From Pyronema omphalodes (taxonomy: Eukaryota > Ascomycota > Pezizomycetes > Pezizales > Pyronemataceae), in assembly GCA_024516155.1 (NCBI GenBank), contig JAJJXM010000021.1, forward strand, positions 620,001-684,000: a DNA stretch of 64,000 nucleotides, in the 5' to 3' direction. A model generated the notes under the pieces. That model saw only the letters and a program-made list of their open reading frames with translations, was not told where the DNA came from and did not search any database. Shown piece by piece: positions 11,546-22,500 of this stretch; the stretch's first letter is position 1, and each line of letters opens with the position of its first letter. The position numbers and the translations under genes are program-made.

Positions 11546-12940
11546 ATGCCGCATGAGTGTCAGAAAAAGCGACTAGCACCACCGGAATGCGACGGGGTTG
11601 AGGAGAGCCGGAAAAGGAGAAGAAATTGGGATTCATGTGATGAATCAAGCAGCGGTAGCGAACGCGACCCGGAAAGGGACTCGGAAAGCGACCCAAACGA
11701 CGACACCAATAGCAACCCAAACAGCGACCCAGACGGTAACTCAGTCAGCAATTCAGCCAGCAATTCAAACAGCGACTCAGATAGCGAAGCTCCCAGATCG
11801 TTTGACATAGTGGGCTTGCCGTATTATTCGTCTCAAATCGATCTTCTCCGCGAGGAAAGATATTCGGAACCGAGGAACGTGCAAAGATGGTTTTTCCAGG
11901 AGCAGTTCAGAGATGTTGGCGTTTTCCGGCGGTTTTTCAGGATGAATCCTTCTTCTTTTGAGACCTTTCTGCACAGGATCGAGGGACACCAGGTTTTCCA
12001 GAATACAAACTCAGTTGGACAGACAGCTGTGCGGTATCAACTTGCGGTTTTTTTGTATCGACTGGGAAGAAAAGGCCTCGGCGGTACAGATTTACAAGTA
12101 GCATCAGAGATCGGTATTTCAGAAAGTTCTGTTCGTAACTTTACGTCCGGAGTCCTAGCTGCGATCTTGTCTCTACAAACAGAAATGATTCGATGGCCAA
12201 CCCAGGAAGAAAAGGACGCACACAAGCAAAGAGTGTGCAATGCTTCGGATCTTGTCTTTTCAGGATGCGTCGGCTTTATAGACTGCACACTTATCCCACT
12301 GCTGTATGCTCCATCAGAGCACCATCGGTTTTACTACAACTCCAAGTCATCCTATGCGTTACATGCAATAGTTGTATGCTCGGACGAACACCGCATCATC
12401 TACACTCGAGCCGGCGATGTCTGTACAGCACATGAATCATTCATTTTCGAAGATACTATGCTATCCTTGAACCCCGAGGTGTTCTTCTCACCTAGAGAGT
12501 ACCTCATCGGTGACTCGGCTTTCACGGTGAACCGACGCATGATTACACCATTCAAGAAGCCCCGAGCGAATGAGATGGATTGCAAGATATTCAACGCAGT
12601 CTTGAATTCTCAACGTATTGCAGTTGAGCATACGTTAGGCCTTGTAAAGGCTCGGTTCCCTGCGATTACGGCAGTTCCAGTCAAGGTCAAAGGTTGGCGT
12701 TCCCATAAATTGGTTGTGGACTATTTCCAAGCTGCATGTGTCTTGCATAATTTCCTTTTGGATATGGATGATGGGAAATGGGATGACAAAGAGGATATAG
12801 ATATAGCGTGTCTGCGTCAAGAGTTGGCTATGGAGGAACAAGCGAAGGCAGAACTAGCGCCAGACGTAGAAAAGGGGTTTGAGAAACCAGACGGGAGATT
12901 GAGAGAGGCGCTCTTACGTTGCATGGTAGCTCTACATTGA
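11546..12940 (+). CDS. PIF/Harbinger-type DDE transposase
   Basis: Uninterrupted 464-residue frame, counted from the first ATG. It resembles Harbinger (DDE_Tnp_4) transposases, which cut and join DNA by a two-metal mechanism. Residues 1-85 are a basic patch followed by a Ser/Asn/Asp-rich low-complexity stretch. A helix-turn-helix-like region follows (about 165-205, ASEIGISESSVRNF). The catalytic triad is visible: Asp246 in GFIDCT, Asp323 in IGDSAF, Glu361 in AVEHTLG. The C-terminus reaches the family's WRSHKLV...LHNFLL region. No stop or frameshift is seen, so the protein could be active. It is paired with the convergent coiled-coil ORF downstream, as in two-gene Harbinger elements. A non-ATG start 15 bases upstream is possible but unlikely. 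Confidence 0.85.
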   Translation: MPHECQKKRLAPPECDGVEESRKRRRNWDSCDESSSGSERDPERDSESDPNDDTNSNPNSDPDGNSVSNSASNSNSDSDSEAPRSFDIVGLPYYSSQIDLLREERYSEPRNVQRWFFQEQFRDVGVFRRFFRMNPSSFETFLHRIEGHQVFQNTNSVGQTAVRYQLAVFLYRLGRKGLGGTDLQVASEIGISESSVRNFTSGVLAAILSLQTEMIRWPTQEEKDAHKQRVCNASDLVFSGCVGFIDCTLIPLLYAPSEHHRFYYNSKSSYALHAIVVCSDEHRIIYTRAGDVCTAHESFIFEDTMLSLNPEVFFSPREYLIGDSAFTVNRRMITPFKKPRANEMDCKIFNAVLNSQRIAVEHTLGLVKARFPAITAVPVKVKGWRSHKLVVDYFQAACVLHNFLLDMDDGKWDDKEDIDIACLRQELAMEEQAKAELAPDVEKGFEKPDGRLREALLRCMVALH

Positions 12941-13020
12941 AACAACTGAATGAAAACTTTCATATTCCCCGCATCTCATAGTTACTCCTCCATTTCAACA
13001 GTAATATCAAATATGTCATT

Positions 13021-13710
13021 TTAGGAATTACTGTGCAAGTCTATACCCTCGTCCATAGTGTTTTCTGTCGTGCTACTCCCCACCGGCCCATTGGACTTAC
13101 ATCCCAATTCCCTCATGAGCATTAACTTTTCAAGCTCATATTTCTTCCACTTTAGGTCTAGCATTCTCATTTCAAGCTCATGCTTCCGATCGTTTATTTT
13201 CGACTTTAGGTCTAGCATTCTCATTTTAAGCTCATGCTTCCGATCGCTTATTCTTCGACGAAGCTCACGGTCAGCATCATCCCTTTCCTTCATGTAGGCC
13301 AAGCGGCGCTCTTCCAGCTCAAGATACTGCTGCTCAAATCTCTCCACTGCCTCTTGCACTGAAAACCTTCTAGGCCTTTTCAGGTCCTTTCTACCGGTGC
13401 TTCGGCCGGAGGATTGACCTCGCTTCAGGAGATTTTTTGCTCCTCCAGCGGTAGGGTACAGACTTTCCTCCTCCACCTCCACCACCTCCACTTCCTCCTC
13501 ATATTCCACCACCTCCTCATCTTCCACCTCATCCGCATCTTTGTTCTCATCTTCATCTTCCTCGGCAGTATCATCCTCATCATCATTGAAGGGAACACCA
13601 TCCTGAGAAGCGAGGAGCTCCTCCCCGCCGGCTTCGATTACATAATGGGTCTTGATACTTTTTGATGGTTCGAGATTACTCTCAGTGACGTCGTTTATTT
13701 CTCTGACCAT
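13021..13710 (-). CDS. Acidic coiled-coil protein beside transposase
   Basis: Convergent with the transposase (80 bp between stops). The first in-frame ATG gives 229 residues; the frame is open further upstream without an ATG until about 13840, so a missed upstream exon is possible. The order is: a polar N-terminus, a Glu/Asp-rich acidic stretch (about residues 45-90), a basic KDLKRPRRFS patch, then a charged coiled coil to near the end. The coiled coil contains an internal duplication (RKHELKMRMLDLK and RKHELEMRMLDLK), also visible as a 57-bp DNA repeat. Harbinger elements usually carry a second Myb/trihelix DNA-binding ORF; I see no such domain here, so the role of accessory protein is inferred from position only. 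Confidence 0.5.
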   Translation of the reverse strand: MVREINDVTESNLEPSKSIKTHYVIEAGGEELLASQDGVPFNDDEDDTAEEDEDENKDADEVEDEEVVEYEEEVEVVEVEEESLYPTAGGAKNLLKRGQSSGRSTGRKDLKRPRRFSVQEAVERFEQQYLELEERRLAYMKERDDADRELRRRISDRKHELKMRMLDLKSKINDRKHELEMRMLDLKWKKYELEKLMLMRELGCKSNGPVGSSTTENTMDEGIDLHSNS

Positions 13711-14749
13711 ATTGTCGCTCCCAGATAGGCCGTAACGGGTACAATAATCGGTGGAAGTATCTCTGATACAGCTATTGGTCGTCTCCGGTGCTGTAATGAC
13801 GAGCACCAGGGAGCTCGCGGAAGGCAGTGGCGGGGCTTAGGTCCTGGGGCCGGAGTGATTCGGGATGGAGACGAAGACAAGTTTGGCGATCAGGCTGGCT
13901 GAACGGGGCGGCGAGTTTTAAAGGTGAGCAAGACGAGAAGGAAACGTTAATGGCAAGAGACGAGGACGTAACTTATCGTAATTAGAAGAAACTGCAGACG
14001 TTTCGTGAAGAAGGAATATATAAAAAACGAGGAAATATATTCCCTTAATATACCCAATTCTGTGCCCTAATTCCCTTATCCCTCAAGGCTCAAGTGGTTC
14101 TTAACCGAAACCTGTCCATTGTAGAATCTTCCAGATTATTCTTGTTGGTTTGCTTATTCCGGTAAACGTATTCCTAATCCTTCTCTTTCTTCGTAGAATC
14201 TTCTCGTGATCTATGAGACTATGACATCATAGATCACGGACTAACGTTGCCACGGCGATGAGGCAAGCTCATGAGTCACCTTATCTCAGGAGATTAGTGT
14301 CAAAAAAAGAATACGCGAAGGTGTAGAATGATGATCATACTTGAATAAATTCTGGAGAAACTTTTCACGAGTATGGAACATAACACACAGGGCCAAGCCA
14401 CACACACGGCCATAGGTGTCATGACCGTAGCACATTCCCGTCAACATACGCTTCTGTTTCGTTAGCTTTTGACAATGCCAGAGTTGATCCGGGCCGTGAA
14501 AAGCGCTTGGTATGTGTATCTGACGCTGCAATTGAATAATAATCTTCTAAAAAAAAAACTCGCGAGTCGTGCACGATCAAGGTATGACTGAAGTCAGACG
14601 GGAATTTTCGTAAATTATGTACCACGCTACCGAATCTTGATTGCAGGTGCGATTCACTGTAAACCGCAGAATTAAAAAAAAAGGTCGCTGGGTTAATACA
14701 AAATAGTCGGTTTACATATAGCATCGAAGAATCAATGCTCGCCATGGTG
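13711..14749. other. Probable transposon end region
   Basis: It lies between the coiled-coil ORF and the point where segment B similarity starts. A local inverted repeat (GTGATCTATGA...TCATAGATCAC) sits at about 14206-14239. A 124-codon minus frame at 14419-14793 has no recognisable domain. Confidence 0.4.
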
Positions 14750-15504
14750 CACGTGATTGTAGAGTACAAGTAAGACGACGGGCAACAGGTCAAGGTTTTG
14801 GGAACGGTGAACTACTGGTCGTGTATAGCTTAGCTTCATAGTTGAGAGATTTTTGAAGAGTTATCTTAATCAACAGTGGTCAAACACCAGTGAGTTTGTG
14901 CGCTTTTCTTTCGATTGCTGCACTGATATTTTTGCCGACGGTTCGTATATAAAGCATAGATTTATCCTTTCAGAAACAGTATGAAACCTCGACCACAGGA
15001 ATTGCGATCAGACCTAAAATCGAGAATCGGAAGGGAAAACCCATGCCTAGATGGGGTTCAGTAGGAATTTCACGCGCGGACTTCAAACTCCAGTTGTAAG
15101 TGACAACCCATGACGTGAGCGTTCAAAGTCATAACCCAACACCCGTGGTCAGACAACCATTGAATCTATATAGTCAATCTTGCCATTCACCCTAGCGTTG
15201 CATGTAAATAGCATTCAAAATGAATCTGCATGAATAACATTCAATCTCGATCGCCAAGCCTTCACCGGACAGCCGTTCCTAACCCTGGAATACTATTAAC
15301 ACCGACATTCAACCCCCCTAATTTAATTCTATACTCATTCTGTTTATATCTACTCTCATAGAATACCACACCCTTTCTACGGCACAGCAAATCCTACATT
15401 GGAGTAGCGGATTATGATAGAATTATCCTCACCATACAATGCCATGATTCATCAGCCAACAATAGAAGGGAAAAACCTCCCCAATGTTGCCATAGATCCC
15501 GCCG

Positions 15505-15510
15505 TATAAA
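15505..15510 (+). promoter_or_regulatory. TATA box, copy B
   Basis: TATAAA 109 bp upstream of the ATG, at the position shared by all family members. A second conserved TATATAAA-like word occurs about 660 bp upstream of the gene. Confidence 0.6.
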
Positions 15511-15613
15511 TATTCCAATTTCCCCGCCTTTCCCGCTCATCAATTCCACCAACTGCAATAACAACATTATCTGATTAACTCCATATCCCAACCTTAAACA
15601 ACCGTATCTATCA

Positions 15614-16203
15614 ATGGACCGCATAATCTACAACCAGCAAGGCTCATACCTCTACCCTCTCCTAACACCAACTGGAGCCTACCAGCCCGCTACTCAGTAT
15701 CCAAAGATACCAACCTCCTCAAACCTACCCTTCACGGCCACATCCACTGCAGAAAAAGCCCGACAAGCAGCCGCAACTGCGACATATAACGCCTATGCCG
15801 CTCAAGCCGCCGCCTCTAGGGCCCAAGTAGCCGCAATTCAAGCTTCACGTAATGAGGCCGCTGCTGCTGCTGCTCGGCTGGCGATGTTACAGCCAAAGGT
15901 GACACAAGAGAAGGTATGAATTTCTGTTTTGATGGTAATAGATGGAATAGAAGCTGATATAATGATATATAGGGAAATCCGTGGAGCTTCGTTGGTGGAG
16001 CTTACAGGATGGGTGCAGCGGCTCCGGCGCCTGATGCGGCACCGGTTTATCGACCGGTCCCGATCCTGGCGCCTGTGTATAGGCCCGCACCTATTCCGTG
16101 TTCTATCTACAGACCGGCCCCACCTCCTGCTCCCGCTCCTGCTACTGCGCAGAGTGGTGGTCAATGGACTTATAATCCGGGAGGATACTATGTACGACGG
16201 TAA
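15614..16203 (+). CDS. Ala/Pro-rich paralogue family, copy B
   Basis: Exons 15614-15913 and 15973-16203, with a 59-bp intron (GTATGA...GATATATAG, phase 0), giving 176 residues. It has the same architecture as copy A: the MDRIIYNQQGSYLYP N-terminus differs from A at very few positions through the Ala-rich helix. Exon 2 starts GNPWSFVGGAYRMG and carries four VYRPxP units plus a Pro/Ala stretch before WTYNPGGYYVRR. It has a conserved TATA box and an intact start, splice sites and stop, so it is probably expressed. Tandem with copy C. Function not recognised. Confidence 0.78.
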
Positions 16204-17539
16204 GGATTAGATATATAGTGTTAATAATTGTTCGCTTGGTGGGTGGATGGTTGGTTGGCTTTGTGAGGTGTGACATTGATGAAGGTTTGGGGCCTGAGTT
16301 TAAGCCGTATTGGTCTGGTGATGGAATGTACTGCGTCTAAATGTTGGTTGGTTATCAAGGGGCGACGATTTGAGGGCTTTTGAGCCAGATTCTGAGGCGT
16401 TGAGTATCTACTATGGCTACTTTTGTTTTTATTTTTTTATGAGCGTACTTATAGCTATTTATTATGCAATATACATCGGTTAAAATCATATGTTGTTTTG
16501 AGCGATATTTGATACATATTGGGTTTTAATATTGAATATGTGGAAATCTTGTGGATGTTATTAATCTTGTAGGATGGAGTTTATCACCGGTGAGGGTTGA
16601 GTTTTGTGGTGATTCAACCCTGCCATATTGGGCTGACACGGACATTTACTAGGCGTATACTACAGTATTGAGAACATAAGAGAGGCTCAGCCATCAAAAT
16701 CATGGATATCAGGAATATCATTTGGTCATTTAGTAATTTGTAAGAAAGTTATAAGTAAAACTCGAAAAGAATCCGAGATGTTCTGAAGTTGATAGACTTC
16801 TTTTGCTCTACTCTAGACTAATATTGCGGACGTGATTGTAAAAGCTGCAAGACGACGGGTAATAGGTCAAGGTGTAAAGAACTCAAAAATACTGGTTATA
16901 CATAGGATTAGAGTTGAGACAGTTTTCCATCGTCATCGTAACAACCGGTCTGACAAACATAGATGAGCTTGTTTCCTAGATCTTATCTAGATTGCTGCAC
17001 CGATGTTTTCGCCGATTGCTCATATATAAACCAGTGATTCATTATCTATGAACTGTTTCAAACCTCAGCAACAAGAATTACAACCGAGTCGAAAAGCAAG
17101 AATCGTGGGGGAAGAATCACGACCACGCCGGCTTTAATCGTGAGTGACAACCTATGACTTGGTCGTCAACCACGCGTCCCGAGTCATAGCCAACACTGGT
17201 GGCTGGATCATCATTGAATCTTGGCAAACTGGCCATTCAATCTGGCGTTCCCAGGCAAATAATATTCAATGAACATGCGCCAACAACATTGAATCTGAAT
17301 CGCCAATCTTTCACCTGGCGACCATTAACGCCGACATTTAACCCTCTTGGTTTATCCTAATTCTATACCACTTGGTAGCAAATCTACTCTCATAGAATAC
17401 CACTCCCTTTCTATGGCACAACAAACCTTAAATTACAATAGCAGACTAGGATAGAATTATCCTCAACATACAATGCCATGAATCATCATCCAACAATAGA
17501 AGGGGGAAAGCCTCCCTAACGACGCCTGAAATCCTGCAG

Positions 17540-17545
17540 TATAAA
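17540..17545 (+). promoter_or_regulatory. TATA box, copy C
   Basis: TATAAA 97 bp upstream of the ATG, in the same context (GTATAAATA) as copy B. Confidence 0.6.
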
Positions 17546-17636
17546 TAACCTAATTCCCCCACCTTTGCCGCTCATCCATTTCAGCAACCGCAAGAATAAC
17601 ATCATCTGCACAAATCCCCACTACCCGCAATTCCCA

Positions 17637-18187
17637 ATGGACCGCATCATCTACAACCACCAACCCCCATACCTCTATCCTCTCCTAACACCCACGGGCA
17701 CCTACAATCCGGCCTCTCGGTACCCAGGTATACAGACGTCCGTACACCTACCCCCTACACCCGCCATCACTGCCGAAAAGGCTCGACAAGCAGCTGCCAC
17801 AGCGACATACAATGCATATGCCGCGCAAGCTGCCGCCTCTCGGGCTAAAGTAGCCGCAATTCACGCTTCGCGCTATGAGGCTGCTGCACGGCTGGCGATA
17901 TTGCAGCCAAAAGTGACGCCAGCTGACAAGGTATGCATTGAAATTTTGGTTTGGTTGTGAGGAAATAAGGCTGATATAATGATATATAGGGCAATTCCTG
18001 GAGTCTTGTTGGTGGTGCATATAGGATGGGGGCGGCTACGGCGCCTGTTACGGCGCCAGTCTGTACGCTCACACCTATCCCAGTACCCATATACAGACGG
18101 ATCCCGATTGCTGCCCCTGCTCATGTCCCTGCGCCGTCGGGTGGTCAGTGGACGTATGGTCCGGCGGGTTATTATGTCCATCGATAA
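17637..18187 (+). CDS. Ala/Pro-rich paralogue family, copy C
   Basis: Exons 17637-17930 and 17990-18187, with a 59-bp intron (GTATGC...GATATATAG, phase 0), giving 163 residues. The N-terminus reads MDRIIYNHQPPYLYPLL and the helix is shortened but keeps EKARQAAATATYNAYAAQAA. Exon 2 keeps the NSWSLVGGAYRMG block and WTYGPAGYYVHR end, but its VYRPAP units have decayed to forms such as VCTLTPIP and IYRRIP, so the repeat part evolves faster than the flanks. Intact frame. Same family and likely the same unknown role as copy B. Confidence 0.75.
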
Positions 18188-18260
18188 GGATTGAACGTAT
18201 GGTGTTCATGATGGGTGGAGGTGCATGGTTGATGATGGGTGAAGGTGGATGGTTGGCAGA

Positions 18261-18730
18261 AAAAAACAAATTGGCTCTGGTATAAACGTCTAGATTCGGA
18301 AACGCCTTTGAAAACGATTCCCATTGAAAAATGTTTGTGACGGCAACAGAATAAAAATGTCACATGTTTTACGAAAATACAGCATTTTTCAGCGCATAAC
18401 GTTTGAGAAACACCAGCCATTACAGATGCTAAAACAATCACAAAATCGCAATCGCGTATACGTCAGTTGTATGTAGGCTACGTACCAACGCCCAGTTCAA
18501 ATGGTGACTACACTTTTTCTCACCGAGCATCAATGTATACGAAGTGTTATTAGTATTTTCAGTGGTTTGCAGTGGTTTTCAGTGGGTTTGGGTGTTGTGG
18601 GTGGGGACCGTGGGGTTTCAGGTGCTATTGCGAGTATTTTGACGTCGCGATTTTTTCATGTGTCGTGCGCGTTGCTACGTCCTGGTCCGCCAGTGCAATT
18701 CAGCTGCCGTCCGACACCATGTGGCACATA
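18261..18730. other. Intergenic, no gene seen
   Basis: This lies between segment C and the inverted-repeat element. A 122-codon plus frame that starts here lacks any recognisable domain and runs into the repeat element. Confidence 0.4.
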
Positions 18731-19172
18731 TGGTGCCGGCCACTTAGTAAGGCTGGCGTCTTGGCAGGTCTTGGTAAATGTCCAATTTGCAACTCACCGT
18801 TACAAAGTACCGAGTGATGACTTATGCACCAGTTTTCCCATACAAAGCCTTCTAAGACCTGATGAGTAAGCCTCGAGTGATGACCCCTGAAGTTGGTCTC
18901 CCGATCCAGGGCCACCAAAAAGGTACTAGCGTAGCACCGTTAGGTATCACTCGGTGTCTACTACGCTAAATGCAGTATATACTACGCCTCTTAGGGTATG
19001 GCGTGCATAATAGGGCCGCGCTAGTGATGCATTCAAAAGTTCCCTCTGCCACCAAAACATCGGTCACTTTCAAACGCTATCAACTCCACAACCACGTCTC
19101 GAAATCGAATTTTGAATCTATTTTGAGGCCTCTGATCCCTGTCGCGCTAGCTCTACTAAGTGGCCGGCACCA
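18731..19172. mobile_element. Small inverted-repeat element
   Basis: A 442-bp stretch bounded by perfect inverted repeats starting TGGTGCCGGCCACTTAGTA at the left; the reverse complement ends at 19172. A TA lies next to each outer end. No coding frame for a transposase, so it is probably a non-autonomous TA-target element. No second copy was seen in the window. Confidence 0.5.
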
Positions 19173-19552
19173 TACATATTCCTAGACCACACCTCGTGAA
19201 GATGAGGCTCAACCTGCGCCAATCAACTGCACTGTGCTGAAAATGTTATAGTACTCTGCGTTGTCCTCAATTCCAGGCTGCAACAGCGTGTGTGCGCCGT
19301 CAGCAGTTTACACAACACATATTCAGCGAGATATCTGGAGGTTTTCTGACATTCATGTAGACTGTTACTGTGTTCCAACAACGCCATCACCGAGGTGCAA
19401 CAGTACGGTACAAAGAGCGAGTGATTGATACCGGCAGTTCGAGAGAGACCTTGCTCCGATACATTAAGTGCAACATTTTACACGCGATATCGCTCCCGGA
19501 ACGGCTTCTACCTTGAACGTAAGACAGAGGATCGAGAAGGACTCCCAACAAA
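19173..19552. other. NLR gene upstream region
   Basis: 380 bp with no gene seen. It presumably contains the promoter and 5' UTR of the NLR-like gene. Confidence 0.4.
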
Positions 19553-22500
19553 ATGTCGGATGCCACCCCAAGGAAGCGTGATCGATTCACACAAGGACTA
19601 AAAGATTTATTCAAATTACCGAAAAGGCCAAATACCAAGCCCTCAAAGGAAACAATAAAGAACAGACCTGGCAATTCTGTGACGAATCTTTCATCAGCCG
19701 TTCCATCCAACCCTCCGGTGCTCACTCACATACACCGAACGGACACACCCTCAGAGCATCTAGTCACAACAATCGAGTCCTCTTCAGAAATTCCAGCTCA
19801 GGGCACCATTTGCAATGAAGGCGTCCAGTCAGATTCGATAACCTCCTTACAACAAAATCCTGTAATACCAGTAGAGAATACGGCAGATACCCCGGTCCCG
19901 GAACAAGGAGAACGGACAGATGATTCGACGGCAGCTAGCATTATCAGTTCTCGATCGCTGTGGAGCAAGGCATTCTACCACAAACACCTCGATGGTCAAC
20001 GTACAAAGCTTGAAGGCATTGGTATTCAAGCCGACTCCCGGAAGAGCGCGACGGAAGCAAGATTCTTTGTGGACAACTCCCTGAAGAATAGTAAGATAAA
20101 GGCTTGGAAAATCGACAAACTGCTCAACTGGTTGGACAAGTTTAAAGAGATTGGGGATATCGTCGTCCAGTACGATCCTACACATGCAGCGCTGCCGTGG
20201 GCTGCATTTCGATTTATTCTCAAGGTTGGCTACACCGCCAAAACTCTGGATTGTCCTAGCTGATAATGCTCTGCAGATTTGCGTGGATCGGCACAAAACA
20301 CTAGACGCTATCGTCGATGGACTGGAGCACGTCGCCAGTCTCATTCAGAGGTGCACGATTTATGAGATTATATATGAAAAGGAAACTTCCAACGCATCGA
20401 CAAACCTCAGAGAATCCATTCTTCAGCTTTACATAGCAGTGCTGAAGTTCTTCGCCAAAGCTATCGATAAAGTCAACGGTAAATATTCCCATCCCTTCGG
20501 TTTGCACTGCAACTAATGCCTCTCTAGAGAGCCATGTCAAGGCGGTATTCACCACAGAGAACATTTCAGATTGCCTCGGAAACATCAGGAAGCTGGAGAA
20601 GACGGTTAAAGATGACGCCAATCTCGTCGCAGCACAAGGTATTTTTCTACGGTGTAGACTTGGAATGTCGAATAGTTTTAACACGATTTAGCTACCCGCG
20701 ATGATTTCAAGGACCTTCGAGCGCAGCTGAAGGATATGAACGACATGATTTCTCATATTCAACCTCATATCCACAATGTGCAAAACTGGCTAGAAGGTAC
20801 GCGGGACTATCCAGTGTCGCCACATGGTGTGAATATTCACTCACTTCAGTAGACAGTGACAGATCTGCAATCCTGCAATGGATATCTGCAATTCCTTATA
20901 TCAGCCACCACAAACGCATTAATGAAGAGCGCCTTGAAGGCACTGGCGAGTGGCTTTTTGACAGGCCAGAGTACGAGGATTGGATGTCATCCCGCGTGTC
21001 AAAGCTGTTATTATTGCGAGGAATTCGTAAGTGACCATATGCCTCGTTCGTTGAAATGGTTTTTGTCTTACCATGTGAATCATTTAGCTGGAGCCGGTAA
21101 AACATATATAGCGTAAGCAATACCCCCCCCCCCCCCCCAACCCCCTCCACCCTCATTCAAATCATGCTCTCAAAAGAGTCTATGTCTAACACACGAGGGA
21201 TATAGATCAAAGGTCGTTGATCGTCTGCAGATAGATACGACAGAGCTAAAATTAGCGTACTTCTATTGCAATCGAGCCGAGGAAAATCGTCGAGAGCCGG
21301 GCAGCATCCTAAACACGATCATCCAACAGCTTGCGCAGTGTGATTTTGATGATGAAAAACTGGCAAAGCCAGTTGTTGATGTGTACCGAGACCGGAAGAT
21401 CAAGGGACAAACTTCATCACTGCTCAGCCTCGCAGAAAGCCAAGGACTCCTCGTTCAACTCACAGAGATGTATCCTGAGACCATCATTTGCATAGACGCC
21501 CTGGACGAGGTTGCCGAGGATAAGCGAATTCAGCTTCTGAAGGCACTGAATGCTGTCATCGCAACATCCAAATCTCTGGTCAAGATTTTTGCAACGACTC
21601 GAATGGATCCTGACATTGTCGCGCAGTTCGAGATCTTTCCCAGGATTGAGTTGCAACCTGACGACAATGTCAGTGACATCAACCAGTTTATCGCAAAAGA
21701 AGTCAAGCGAGTGATTGAAGACCGTGAACTGCTGGATGGTAAGGTACCGGATGAGCTTAGAAGTGAAATATGCAGAGTGCTTTGTAAGCGATCGAAAGGG
21801 ATGTGAGTTTACCATATCATTTTATTTCGTTGCGGAGGGTGATAGAAACTAATCGACGAATGCTAGGTTCCAGCTGGCGGCGCTTCAGATCACCTCCCTC
21901 TGCCAACTACCCACCGAAGACGATGTTAGAGACAATTTCCAGACTCTTCCGGACACGCTCACAGATGCCTACAATGATATCTGCCGCAACATTGCTGCCC
22001 AGAAAGGCAGTGCCCCTCGACTAGCGCTCAACGCTTTTCGCTGGATGAAATATTCATACGAACCGCTGCGATCGGAAACCCTGCTTGATGCAATCTCAGT
22101 GGAAGTCGGAAGGTCGGGGGAGTTCTCCCGCAAGGCCCCAATAACTGCGAACTGGTTAATAAAAATATGCCGAAATCTCCTCATTTTTGATAAAGGTCTC
22201 AATGTTTTCCGGTTTGCACATCTTTCAGTGGAGGAGTACCTGGAGAAACAGCCCGAACTCAACAAAGCAGATTCTCATACCGCAATCGCGAGCGTTTGCC
22301 TTTCACTGTTATGTACTCCGGGTTCCTGGAATGGTTATGCGAAAATGAAAATTAGAAAAACCGATCATGACAGAAAGCGTCACCTGTTGTCATACTCCGT
22401 GGTGTTCTGGCCGTGGCACTTCTTCCACGGCACAGACGTAAATGCTTGCCAAACCCTCACTGCCCTCTGGAATACATTCATTGCCGAGAGTAACTACCAA

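Larger units (their letters stand above)
14750..16560 (+). repeat. Duplicated segment, copy B
   Basis: Similarity to segments A, C and D begins at GTGATTGTAGAG near 14753 and continues through the gene and its 3' flank. The 5' truncation relative to A and C coincides with the transposase-bearing region. Boundaries are approximate. Confidence 0.65.
16640..18260 (+). repeat. Duplicated segment, copy C
   Basis: Carries gene C and about 1 kb of upstream sequence aligning with segments A, B and D (the CTCGAAAAGAATCCGAGATG area near 16758, and GAGTCATAGCCAACAC near 17181). More diverged than A and B. Confidence 0.65.

Noticed and set aside
11351..14750. GTGCACCAT words at both sides of the transposase as terminal inverted repeats
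   Set aside because: Only about 9 bp match, the words are nearly self-palindromic, and no target duplication was found.
18501..18869. 122-codon plus-strand frame
   Set aside because: No domain, odd composition, and it runs into the inverted-repeat element.
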